DNA from: Microbacterium immunditiarum
GTDB lineage: Bacteria; Actinomycetota; Actinomycetes; Actinomycetales; Microbacteriaceae
Direction of reading: 5' to 3'
Length of the DNA: 64,000 bases
Assembly: GCF_013409785.1 (NCBI RefSeq)
Contig: NZ_JACCBV010000001.1
Coordinates: 2,728,001-2,792,000, forward strand
A program made the position numbers and the translations under genes. Positions 55,133-63,400 of this stretch are shown here, one piece after another (position 1 is the first letter of the stretch; each line of letters begins with the position of its first letter). The notes under the pieces were generated by a model. That model saw only the letters and a program-made list of their open reading frames with translations, searched no databases and had not been told where the DNA came from.

Positions 55133-55855
55133 TCAGCGTGCGTCGCGGACGGGTTCGAGACCGGGACGATGGTCCCGTCGACTCGCGGTGAGCAGCGCGC
55201 GGAGCGTGAGTCCTGTCACGATCGCCATCGCGAGGGCCATCAGCAGGCCGGCCGCAATACCGATCACGATGGCGATGGCGATGCTCTGCCCTTCGTGCCA
55301 CAGCGGTGGCGCGAGCGCGAAGAACAGCCCCAGCCCGATGAGCCACGCCGCGGCCGTGCCCGGTATCCACCATGCGGCGCGGCGCAGATGACGCCGCAGC
55401 TCGATCCACTGCGCCGTGCCGATCGTCGCCAAGAGGGCGCCCGCAACGGTGGCGACCAACAGGATCTGCGCCGCCAGCGGCCAGGCGAGCCATGTCTCGG
55501 AGGAGGCGGACAGCCCGACACCGAGCACGTACGCGAGCACGGCGCCCGCGGCGGTCAGGATGATGAACATGAGCCGACGCAGTCGCGGGATGACCGTCGC
55601 GAGGACGACCGACTGCGCGAGCCCGAGCAGGACGCCCTCGATCGCACCCGCCGCGAGGATCAGCGGCATGAACGCGGGTGTGTCGACGGTGAGAACGCCG
55701 ACCACGGCGGGGACGGCGAATCCGAGCGCTTCTCCGAGCGTGACGATGACGATCCAGCGCAGGAGCCAGGGGCGGAGGGGCATATCGTGCGTGTGCGGAT
55801 GCGGAGTGGTCCCGTTCGTCGCGACCGGCGCTCTGCCTGGCAACGCGCTTGTCAC
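55133..55855 (-). CDS. Six-helix membrane protein, unknown function
   Basis: 240 residues from GTG 55855; ATG 55783 is an alternative. About six hydrophobic helices (LLRWIVIVTLGEALGFAV, MPLILAAGAIEGVLLG, MFIILTAAGAVLAYVL, AQILLVATVAGALLAT, GTAAAWLIGLGLFFAL, AIAIVIGIAAGLLMALAM). No family recognised. Ends 40 bp before hsp20. Confidence 0.75.
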   Translation of the reverse strand: MTSALPGRAPVATNGTTPHPHTHDMPLRPWLLRWIVIVTLGEALGFAVPAVVGVLTVDTPAFMPLILAAGAIEGVLLGLAQSVVLATVIPRLRRLMFIILTAAGAVLAYVLGVGLSASSETWLAWPLAAQILLVATVAGALLATIGTAQWIELRRHLRRAAWWIPGTAAAWLIGLGLFFALAPPLWHEGQSIAIAIVIGIAAGLLMALAMAIVTGLTLRALLTASRRDHRPGLEPVRDAR

Positions 55856-55972
55856 TCATCGAGACACCCTTCGCTGCGGCCGAGCAGCACGATACGAGCG
55901 GGAGAGGAGCCGGCGCGGGCCGAACGTCCCGCAGCGGCATCCGTCGACGCATCCGCCTGCGACAATCGATGT

Positions 55973-56716
55973 ATGGCGCGTCCGGCGAACTCGGCCTCCG
56001 GCACACGCCGCGCCGCACTCGCAGCTCGGCGCCGAGCCGTTGCCAAGCCCACGCCGCGGCACCGTCCCACCCCGACGCGGCGCCGCCACAAGGCCGCACG
56101 CGCACGCGGTTGGCGGGTCGCGCTGCTCAGCGCCGCGGCCACTCTCACCGTGGCCGCGGTCACCGCCGTCGTCGCGATCGTCGGACTCGCGGCGCAGTCG
56201 CTGCGCAGCCTCGGCAGCGGGCTCGACGATCTCGGCACCGCACTGACCGATCCCGAAGGCGTACAGCCGCACACGTGGTACGACGACGCGCAGATCGCCA
56301 ATGCCGGCACGATCGTCACCGCCGCATGCGACCTGGGCCTCGGCATCCGCGACCAGACCATCGGCGTCATGACCGCCATGGGTGAGTCGTCGCTTCGGAA
56401 CATCGACTACGGCGACTGGGAGACCAGCGGAGTGACCAACCCCGACGGATCCCCCACCACCTCGATCGGGCTCTTCCAGCAGCAGGACGGTTGGGGAACC
56501 CGCGAGCAGCGCCTCGACCCGTACGCCTCGGCGACCATCTTCTTCCACGCGATGCTCCGGAAGGTGCCCGATCCCGAGCGCCAGCAGCTCGAACCCACGA
56601 TCGTCGCCCACCGCACCCAGATCAATCGAGACCCGGGCCACTACGCCAAGTATTGGGACAGCGCCGTCGGCGTCGTGGACGAACTGCGCGACCGCGGCGT
56701 CGGCTGCGGCGAGTGA
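55973..56716 (+). CDS. Membrane-anchored lysozyme/transglycosylase-like protein
   Basis: 247 residues from ATG 55973; the long upstream frame is read-through. A very basic N-terminus (RRRAVAKPTPRHRPTPTRRRH), one membrane helix (about 48-76), then an extracellular domain with MTAMGESSLRNIDYGD and SIGLFQQQ, matching the catalytic Glu and GxFQ motifs of SLT/goose-lysozyme folds, and a C-terminal HYAKYWDSAVGVVDELRDRGVGC. Probably cuts peptidoglycan; not a standard family member. Confidence 0.65.
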   Translation: MARPANSASGTRRAALAARRRAVAKPTPRHRPTPTRRRHKAARARGWRVALLSAAATLTVAAVTAVVAIVGLAAQSLRSLGSGLDDLGTALTDPEGVQPHTWYDDAQIANAGTIVTAACDLGLGIRDQTIGVMTAMGESSLRNIDYGDWETSGVTNPDGSPTTSIGLFQQQDGWGTREQRLDPYASATIFFHAMLRKVPDPERQQLEPTIVAHRTQINRDPGHYAKYWDSAVGVVDELRDRGVGCGE

Positions 56717-56720
56717 GACA

Positions 56721-57164
56721 GTGCCCGGCCGATGGTCGGGCTCGCTCGCCACCGCCGAGCGGTGGTACCAGCGCGCAGTCGTCACACACCAGGATGGGGC
56801 GTTCTCACCGTTCTGGTCGGCGATCGAGTCCGCGTACGCGAGCCTGGGCTTGTACAACCAGTCGATCCTCGCCCTCTCCAACGTTGCGCAGCAAAGGAGC
56901 GTCGTCGAAGAGCTGATCTCCCTCGACGCCCTCACCGCGGACGTCGCGCACTTCCCCGTCGAGTTGGACACCGTTGTCGTCGAGCAACGGCAGGGCGACA
57001 TCGTCGCGAAGCTCGACGCGCTCGTGTACGAGGCGCAGCGGCAGCCGACATTCGCAACGATCGGGGAGCAGCGGCAAACCACGTCTGCCGTCGTCGCCGG
57101 CTTCCGGAACCTCGAGGCGGCCGTTGATCGGATGCGGTGGAGTCTCGCGGCGTCCTTAGGGTGA
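56721..57164 (+). CDS. Hypothetical protein, perhaps truncated
   Basis: 147 residues from GTG 56721, 4 bp after the previous stop. Balanced composition (ERWYQRAVVTHQDGAFSPFWSAIESAYASLGLYNQSILAL) with long helices and no signal peptide, so it looks coding. No family recognised. Its stop lies within the start of a transposase remnant, so its 3' end may have been cut and given a chance stop. It opens the IS-rich accessory segment. Confidence 0.45.
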   Translation: MPGRWSGSLATAERWYQRAVVTHQDGAFSPFWSAIESAYASLGLYNQSILALSNVAQQRSVVEELISLDALTADVAHFPVELDTVVVEQRQGDIVAKLDALVYEAQRQPTFATIGEQRQTTSAVVAGFRNLEAAVDRMRWSLAASLG

Positions 57165-57410
57165 AGTCGCCGGGGCAGAACGGGTCACGCGAACGCGGCT
57201 TCGGGACGCTGAAGTACGAGCGACTGTTCCTCGACAGGATCCCCGACGCGTTGACGCTGATCGAGCGGGCCGAGGACTACCGGGTCGAGTACAACACCGA
57301 GCGCCCTGACGAGGCGATCGCCTGGAACCGGCCGATGGAGGTCCACCTGGGCATGGCCGACCCCACCATCCCCACCTTTGAAAGGAGAAGAAATTCTGCC
57401 AACTACTTGA
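57161..57410 (+). pseudogene. C-terminal remnant of an IS3/IS481-type transposase
   Basis: In frame from 57161: SPGQNGSRERGFGTLKYERLFLDRIPD, then EDYRVEYNTERPDEAIAWNRPMEVHLG and ADPTIPTFE, which is the end of an rve-type (DDE) integrase core; only the catalytic Glu region remains. After TFE a one-base shift is needed to read KGEEILPTT and the natural stop at 57408-57410. The N-terminal two thirds and the left IS end are missing. Confidence 0.75.
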
Positions 57411-57557
57411 CGCGGGACACTTGTCCCCGTCCCCGCGCTCATCACCCGCATCGACACCGACCCACCCGGCACCGCCTCTCTTCTGTCAGAGAAGTGGTGC
57501 TGCCGCGCCCGCCACTCCCGCTACGTGTTGGCGGACGTGCGTTATTGAGTGCGGGCT

Positions 57558-58028
57558 CTATAGGGGTCCGAGAACGTCGCTGGGATCGGCGTCCAGCGCG
57601 AGGGTTTCGAGAACGGTGAGGAGTTCACGTTCCTCGTACCGGAAGTGGGATTCCATGATGGCGGCGATCCCTTCCAGATGCGCTTCGAGCTTGTCCGAAG
57701 GCAAGCCGCGCTCGGTGGCGGCCTCCAAGGCCGCGACGAGTTGGGCGATCATCGAGTGATCCTGCTCAAGCTTCCGTAACGTCGGCGCGAGGCCAGGGTG
57801 TGCGGTGGCGATGGCAGGGAACAGCTCTCTGTCCTCGCCTTCATGGTGGCCGGTCAGCGCGGTGCAGAAGCCGTGGCAGAACAGCAATAGCTCGCGCGCC
57901 GACGCCCCACTTGGCTCGCTGGCTTTCGCGGCGGCCTGCGACACGCGGAGTGCTTCGCGGAGTCGCCCGTGGACGGCTTTCAGTTCGTTGCTCCAGGCGA
58001 TGAGCCTGGTCTTCTCGCCCTCAGTCAC
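57558..58028 (-). CDS. Hemerythrin-domain protein
   Basis: 156 residues from GTG 58028. Four-helix hemerythrin-like bundle with the metal-ligand pattern KAVHGRLREAL, HHEGEDRELFPAI, LEQDHSMIAQL and ESHFRYEERELL. Binds a di-iron centre and senses O2/NO or stores iron in related proteins. Flanked by a transposase remnant and the recombinase pseudogene, so it may have been brought in with the mobile DNA. Confidence 0.88.
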   Translation of the reverse strand: MTEGEKTRLIAWSNELKAVHGRLREALRVSQAAAKASEPSGASARELLLFCHGFCTALTGHHEGEDRELFPAIATAHPGLAPTLRKLEQDHSMIAQLVAALEAATERGLPSDKLEAHLEGIAAIMESHFRYEERELLTVLETLALDADPSDVLGPL

Positions 58029-58119
58029 GAGAGGGCGAAGGGAACGACGTGATCATCGTCGTGCTCCTTCAGATCCCACGCCTCCATGCCTGACACTGCC
58101 TGCCACCAGCACGCGACGC

Positions 58120-58996
58120 TCACCCCAGGATATCCGAGGTGCCGGGTATGGGCTCGCGCTGGGTGATGTAGGCCGACCAGTCTCGGGCGGCGAGGGCGGC
58201 CCATTGACGGCGGTGTTGTCGGCGATGCCGATGAGTTCGGCGAGGACGCGTGCGGGGACTTGGCCGGCGAGAGAGAACGTCGCGGCGTGGCGAGAGTCGC
58301 CGGGGCGGACGCCCGCTGCCACGAGTCGCCCGCGGAAGGTCTCGCGGACGAGGTGGCGTCCGGGGTGCGTGCCGGGGAACAGCCAGCCGTGGTGGGTGCT
58401 CGCGATCGACGGGGTGCCAGGGCGGGTGAGGTGACGGCGGATCAGGTCGTCCAGACCCGGCGGCATCTCGGGAACGGTGTCGAAGGCGACGGTGACTTTG
58501 TCATCGTCGAGGGTGATCTGCTCGGCGCGCATCCCGACGATCGTCTGAAATGGCTGGGCGAACAGAAGAGTGAACAGGCCGCCGATCCGCGCGTAGAGGA
58601 CTATGGCGTCGTCGTGGAGCAGCCTGTTGATCTGCTCCCAGCGGTCGGCATCGGCGACGATCACTTCGGGTGTGGTCATGCCCCGCCACGGGATCGTGAC
58701 GTCCTGTTCGACCCTGATCTGCTGATCCAGGCGACGAAGCGCTGCTGACAGTTGCGCGCCGGGATGCTCAGCGAGGTAGGACTCGAGTTGGGGTTGCGTC
58801 AGGCCGGTGATCGTGGTGCCGGTCTGGGTGGCCCACCGGCCGAGCCAGACGGCTCCGTTGATTTTCGTGCGGGCGCCGTAGATCGCCGCCTTGGTCAGCT
58901 CTCCGCGTTCCGCCGATCGGCGCAGGTGCCGCAGAAGATGCCAGCGCGCGTAGCGGCCGACCAGCCCGGCGTCCTCGGCTCCCCAGCGGCGCGAGG
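58120..58996 (-). pseudogene. Tyrosine-recombinase-like gene, frameshifted and cut by an IS
   Basis: Reading leftward from the IS edge: HLLRHLRRSAERGELTKAAIYGARTKINGAVWLGRWATQTG, then ITLDDDKVTVAFDTVPEMPPGLDDLIRRHL and RPGDSRHAATFSLAGQVPARVLAELIGI. The latter resembles the RxxH and HAAT/HxLG regions of XerD-like actinobacterial recombinases. After DNTAVN the frame breaks; one missing base puts back WAALAARDWSAYIT and the stop at 58120-58122. The 5' part is replaced by the IS. Not functional as it stands. Confidence 0.7.
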
Positions 58997-58997
58997 G

Positions 58998-59025
58998 TGT
59001 TGCGCCCCGGGTCTATCGGAGGCTC
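58998..59025. repeat. Left terminal inverted repeat of the IS
   Basis: TGTTGCGCCCCGGGTCT then ATCGGAGGCTC; complementary to 60272-60299 with a few mismatches in the ATC/GGT positions. The orfB stop (59013-59015) lies inside it. Confidence 0.85.
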
Positions 59026-59929
59026 GGTGTGACCCGTTCGCTGTCGCGTACGGGGGCTTGGTGTGAATCGTTGTGATGCTGTTCGGCTTCGACGGGAGGG
59101 ATCATGCCGATGGCGCCGTGCAGGCGGCGATGGTTGAACCAGTCGATGTATTCGGCGACCGCGAACTCGAGGTCGTCGATAGAGCGCCAGGGGCCGCGGT
59201 GGCGGACGAGTTCGGCTTTGAAGAGCGAGTTGAACGCCTCGGCGAGGGCGTTGTCGTAGCTGTCGCCGCGGGATCCGACCGAGGCGACCGCGCCGGCTTC
59301 CGCGAGCCGCTCGGTGTAGCGGATCGCTCGATATTGCACTTCTCTGTCGCTGTGATGGGTGAGGCCCGTTGTATCGCGTCCGTCGCGCTGACGGGTCCAG
59401 ATGCCCATCTCGAGGGCATCCAGGGCGAGGTCGGTTCGCAGGCTCGTCGACAGTTGCCAGCCGACCACCCGCCGGGAGAACACGTCGACGACGAACGCCG
59501 CATAGACCGAGCCGGCGAACGTGCGTATGTAGGTGATGTCCGCGACCCAGAGCTGATCTGGCGTGGTCGCCGTGAACGCCCGCTCGACGAGGTCCAGCGG
59601 CAGCTCCGGGTCGCCGGGGACGGTGGTGCCGGTCCTCGCCGCCGCATCACGCCGCGCAGTCCATCGCGCCGCATCAGCCGTTCCACGGTGCAACGAGCGA
59701 CCGGGTGCTCCTCTCGGCGCAGCTGGGCATGCACCTTCCGGACGCCGTAGACGCCGAGGTTCTCAGAGTGCACCCGGCGGATCTCGGTGAGCGTCGCCTC
59801 GTCGCTGACCGCTCTCGCGGACGGCGTCGCGTTCTTGGACGCGTAGTACGTCGACGGGGCGATCGGCAGCTCCTGGCAGATCGGCTCGACCCCGAACTCG
59901 GCTTTGTGCGCGTCGATGTAATCGACCAT
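59013..59929 (-). pseudogene. IS3-type transposase OrfB, internally frameshifted
   Basis: Starts at ATG 59929 (ATGA overlap with orfA): MVDYIDAHKAEFGVEPIC, HTH_21-like VYGVRKVHAQLRREEH, RCTVERLMRRDGLRGVMRR. The frame then breaks near 59640-59670 and the DDE core continues one frame over: DQLWVADITYIRTFAGSVYAAFVVDVFSRRVVGW, THHSDREVQYRAIRYTERL, SYDNALAEAFNSLFKAEL, and DWFNHRRLHGAIG. All three acidic residues are kept, so the break is probably recent or a sequencing error. Confidence 0.8.
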
Positions 59930-60246
59930 CAGCTGTGTGGGCGGTCGAGCTCCGCCGCGAAGAAAGCCGACGCGCTGCGCAGGATCGCGTTCGCCCGCCG
60001 CAGCTCACGCACCTCACGCTCGAGGTTCGCGATGTGCTCGGCGTCGTCCGTGGACCGGCCCGGTCGCAGACCACCGTCCACCTCGGCGCGCTGCACCCAG
60101 CCGCGCAGCGTGTCCGGCGATATCCCCAGCTGCTGCCCGACCCGAGTGCACGCGCCGCGGCGACCACCGTCCTCGTCACGCGCAGCGAGCACCAGCCGAA
60201 CAGCACGCTCCTTCAACTCCGGCGGATACTTCTTCAACTTCGGCAT
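59929..60246 (-). CDS. IS3-type transposase OrfA
   Basis: 105 residues from ATG 60246 (AAAGG 9 nt upstream; an ATG at 60255 is also possible). HTH_Tnp_1 domain: KYPPELKERAVRLVLAARDEDGG, VGQQLGISPDTLRGWVQRAEVD, then a leucine-zipper-like helix (HIANLEREVRELRRANAILRSASAFFAAELDRP). Binds the IS ends; normally joined to OrfB by frameshifting. Confidence 0.88.
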   Translation of the reverse strand: MPKLKKYPPELKERAVRLVLAARDEDGGRRGACTRVGQQLGISPDTLRGWVQRAEVDGGLRPGRSTDDAEHIANLEREVRELRRANAILRSASAFFAAELDRPHS

Positions 60247-60271
60247 GCTCCTCATCCTTTCGGGATGTCAG

Positions 60272-60299
60272 GAGCCTCCACCAGACCCGGGGCGCAACA
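60272..60299. repeat. Right terminal inverted repeat of the IS
   Basis: Ends ...AGACCCGGGGCGCAACA; complement of the left repeat at 58998-59025. Confidence 0.85.
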
Positions 60300-60437
60300 C
60301 GGTGGCGCCCCTCGCCCTTGCCCCTCGAGTGGGGAGTGGGGCAGGCGTCAGATGCTTCATGGGTGAGGGACTCCACCGGTTGGGGATCCCGCAGAGACCG
60401 GTCGGGGACGGATCGTCGGTGTCGCAGCGGGAAGGAG

Positions 60438-60473
60438 CCTCTTGGATCGTCGTCTCAACGACGCCCCAAGAGG
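60438..60473 (-). terminator. Terminator of the surface-protein gene
   Basis: CCTCTTGG (60438-60445) with CCAAGAGG (60466-60473), and inside it CGTCGT (60448-60453) with ACGACG (60458-60463), form a two-part stem separated by a small internal bulge, 8 bp after the adhesin stop. No T-run. Confidence 0.65.
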
Positions 60474-60480
60474 TCCGCTA

Positions 60481-63400
60481 CTACCGGAACAGCTCGTCGA
60501 TACCAACGCTCTCGCCGGCACCGTCGCTACCCGCCGCCGAGACCCGGCGTCGACGGCCGGTCAACACCAGCCCACCGCCGGCACCAAGCAACAGCAGCGC
60601 CGCGAGGAGCACCGACATCGAGATAGTCGCACCCGTGTTCGGCAGATTCCCACCAGGTGGCGGCTTGGGCACGTCGTGCTCGGTGCACAGCGGCGACTCG
60701 TCGACGCAGACCGGCGGCTCGCCGGTGATCGCGACGACGTTGCCGAGGTGGTGGTTGCCCTGCTTGTCGTAGGCGTTGACCTTGACGGTGTAGGTGACCG
60801 TGTAGACCTCGCCGGTCGGCACGGCTCCGGTGACCCGGATCGTGTCGCCGTTCGCGGTGGCCGTCAGGTTCTCGTGGGAGACCACAGGGCCTGCGGTGAG
60901 AGTGGCGTCGTCGAGCACGTCGGCCATGTGGTCGGTGTAGTCGACAGCCACGTCAGCGGCGTCGGGGTTGGTGCCCCTGTTGGTGAAGGTCAGTGTGTAG
61001 GTGACCTCCTGCCCCGGGTCCACCTTCGAGCCGGACTTCGGGTCGCTGGACTTCGCCACGTCCAAGTCGGAGACGTGGTTGTAGGTGCAGTCCGGGCGCT
61101 CCCCATCGGCGGGCACGCAGGTCTCCGGCGGCTCCTCCCCGTTGGGTACGAGGAAGTTGTCCAGCCGGTCGTCGCCGCGCTGTCCGTCGGGCTTCACGGT
61201 GACCGTGTAGGTCACCGTGACGACCTGGCCGGGTTGCAGTGTGCCGGTGACCGTGAACCTGCCGTTCTCGATCGCCGATGCAGTCAGCGCGTCGCTGGAT
61301 GCGACAGGCTGGGCCGTGACGTCGGCGTCGTCGAGGACCTTGGTGAGGACGTCGTCACGGTTCACCTCGACCGGCGCCTGGCCGGTGTTCTCGAAGTGCA
61401 GCGTGTACGTCGCCGTCTCCCCCGGGCGCAGGGTCGATCCGGTGGTCGGGTCGACCGTCTTCCAGTCGTCCAACTCCCCGATCGGATGCTCCGTGCAGTA
61501 CACATCCGGCTCATCGCACTGCGGGTCGGTGGTGCCGGTCTTGGCGACAACGTTGCGCAGCCGGTTGTCTCCCCGCTCGCCGTCGGGCTTGACGGTGACG
61601 GTGTAGGAGACGGTGACCGTCTGGTCCGGGGCGAGCGTGCCGGTCACCCGGACCGTCCCGTCCTCCCCGGAACTCGGCACCAGGGCCGGGTCACTGCTGA
61701 CCGGCGCACCAGTGAGGTCGGCGTCATCCAGCACGGCGGCGAGGTTGTCGGTGTAATCCACCGGCCCAGCCGCGTCACCGGAGTTGGTGAAGGTCAGCGT
61801 GTAGGTGACCTCCTGGCCGGCCTGCACGTCCGATCCCGTCTCCGGGTCTGCGGTCTTGGACACCTCGACCAGCGGCAGTTGGGTGACCGTGCAGTTCGGG
61901 TCTCCCTCGACGCATTCCTCTGGCGGGTTCTCGCCGGTGGGAACGTGGAAGTTGTCGGCCGTGTTGTTGCCACGGTCGGCCTCCTCCTTCACCGTGACCT
62001 GGTAGGTCACGGTGATCGTCTGCCCGGGCGCGAGCTCACCGGTCACGGTGAACTGCCCGCCCGTGACGTCCGAGACTGTCAGCGCATCGTCCGATGCGGC
62101 CGGCGGCGTGGTCAGGTCAGCGTCGTCCAGGACATCGGTGAGGATGTCGGTGTGGTCGACGTCGATCGGCCCCTGGCCCTGGTTGTCGAACGTGAGCGTG
62201 TAGGTCAGCACCGTGCCCACGTCCACCGGGTCGGTGTCGGCCGAGACCGACTTGCCGGTCAGCAGTCGCCCGATCGGGGTGACCGTGCAGTCCGGTCGTT
62301 CGCCGTCTTCGGGCTGGCAGACCGGGTCTGTGGGCGGTTCCTCATCGGAGTTGAGCAGGAAGTTGGCTGCGATGTCATCGCCGCGCTCCCCATCTGCCTT
62401 CGCCGTGACCTGATAGGTGACCGTGTACGTCTCACCAGCCGGTACTTCGCCGGTGATCGAGATCCGGTTGCCGTCACGGGTGACGTTCAAACCGTCCGCG
62501 CTCGTCGGCTCGGTGGTGACGTCGGCGTCGTCGGTGACGTGGGTGAGGTCGTCGACCTCGTCAACGACAGCTGTGCCCTGCCCGGTGTTCTCGAAGAACA
62601 GCGTGTAGGTCAGCACCGTCCCGGCCGCGACCGGGGTGGTGTCGGCCTCGACGGCCTTCCACGACTCCAACAGCGGCACCGGATGCTCGGTGCAGAAGAC
62701 ACCGTCGATGCCGCACTCCGGGTCCGTGGTACCGGTGGGCGCGAGCACGTTGCCCAGCCGGTTGTCTCCCCGCTGACCGTCCGGCAGCACGGTGACCGAG
62801 TAGGAGACCGTGACGGTCTGACCCGGCTGAAGCTCGCCGCTGACAGCGATCGTGTCGTCAGCGTTCAGCCCCACCGTCAGCGCTTCGTCACTAGCCTCCG
62901 GGCCCGCGGTCAGAGTGGCGTCATCGAGTACGCCGGACAGGTCGTCGAGGTAGTTGGCTACGCCAACACCTTCACCAGAGTTGGAGAAAGTCAGCGTGTA
63001 AGTGACCTCTTGACCGGCGACAACTGTCGCGCCCGATTCGGGATTGGACGACTTCGTCGCCTCGATCACCGGGAGCGGGGTGCTCGTGCACTCCGTGGAG
63101 CCCTCCTCGCAGTCCACCGGTGGTGTCTCGCCTGGCTCCACCACGAAGTTGTCCGCACTGTTGTTCCCACGGTCGTCCTTGTCCTTGACCGTCACCTGGT
63201 AGGTGATGGTCGCGGTCTCGCCCGCGGCGAGCTCGCCTCCGATCTGGAATCGACCGTCGACAACTTCGGAGACAGTCACCGAAGAGGTGTCGGAGATGGG
63301 AGCGCTCGTCAGGTCAGCATCGTCGAGCACGTCGATCAAGACGTCCTCACGTGAGACGGGTGCTGTCGTCGTTCCGGTGCTCATAACCGTGACCGTGTAG

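Larger units (their letters stand above)
58998..60299 (-). mobile_element. IS3-type insertion sequence (about 1.3 kb)
   Basis: Bounded by matched inverted repeats (58998-59025 and 60272-60299, 23 of 28 positions alike including TGTTGCGCCCCGGGTCT). Encodes orfA and orfB on the minus strand with an ATGA overlap, as IS3 relatives do. It cuts the 5' part of the recombinase pseudogene. No target-site duplication is evident (AGG versus CGG flanks), suggesting a deletion or rearrangement after insertion. orfB is frameshifted, so this copy is probably dead unless the shift is an error. Confidence 0.85.

Noticed and set aside
58990..60305. A target-site duplication around the IS
   Set aside because: Flanks are AGGG and CGGT; no matching 3-5 bp repeat.
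60176..60480. Lost 5' part of the recombinase beyond the right IS end
   Set aside because: All three minus-strand frames of 60301-60480 lack recognisable recombinase sequence; the gap holds only the adhesin terminator and unassigned DNA.
60442..63354. A 970-codon plus-strand frame over the surface-protein gene
   Set aside because: Its repeats mirror the DNA repeats of the minus-strand gene; no start signal or domain.
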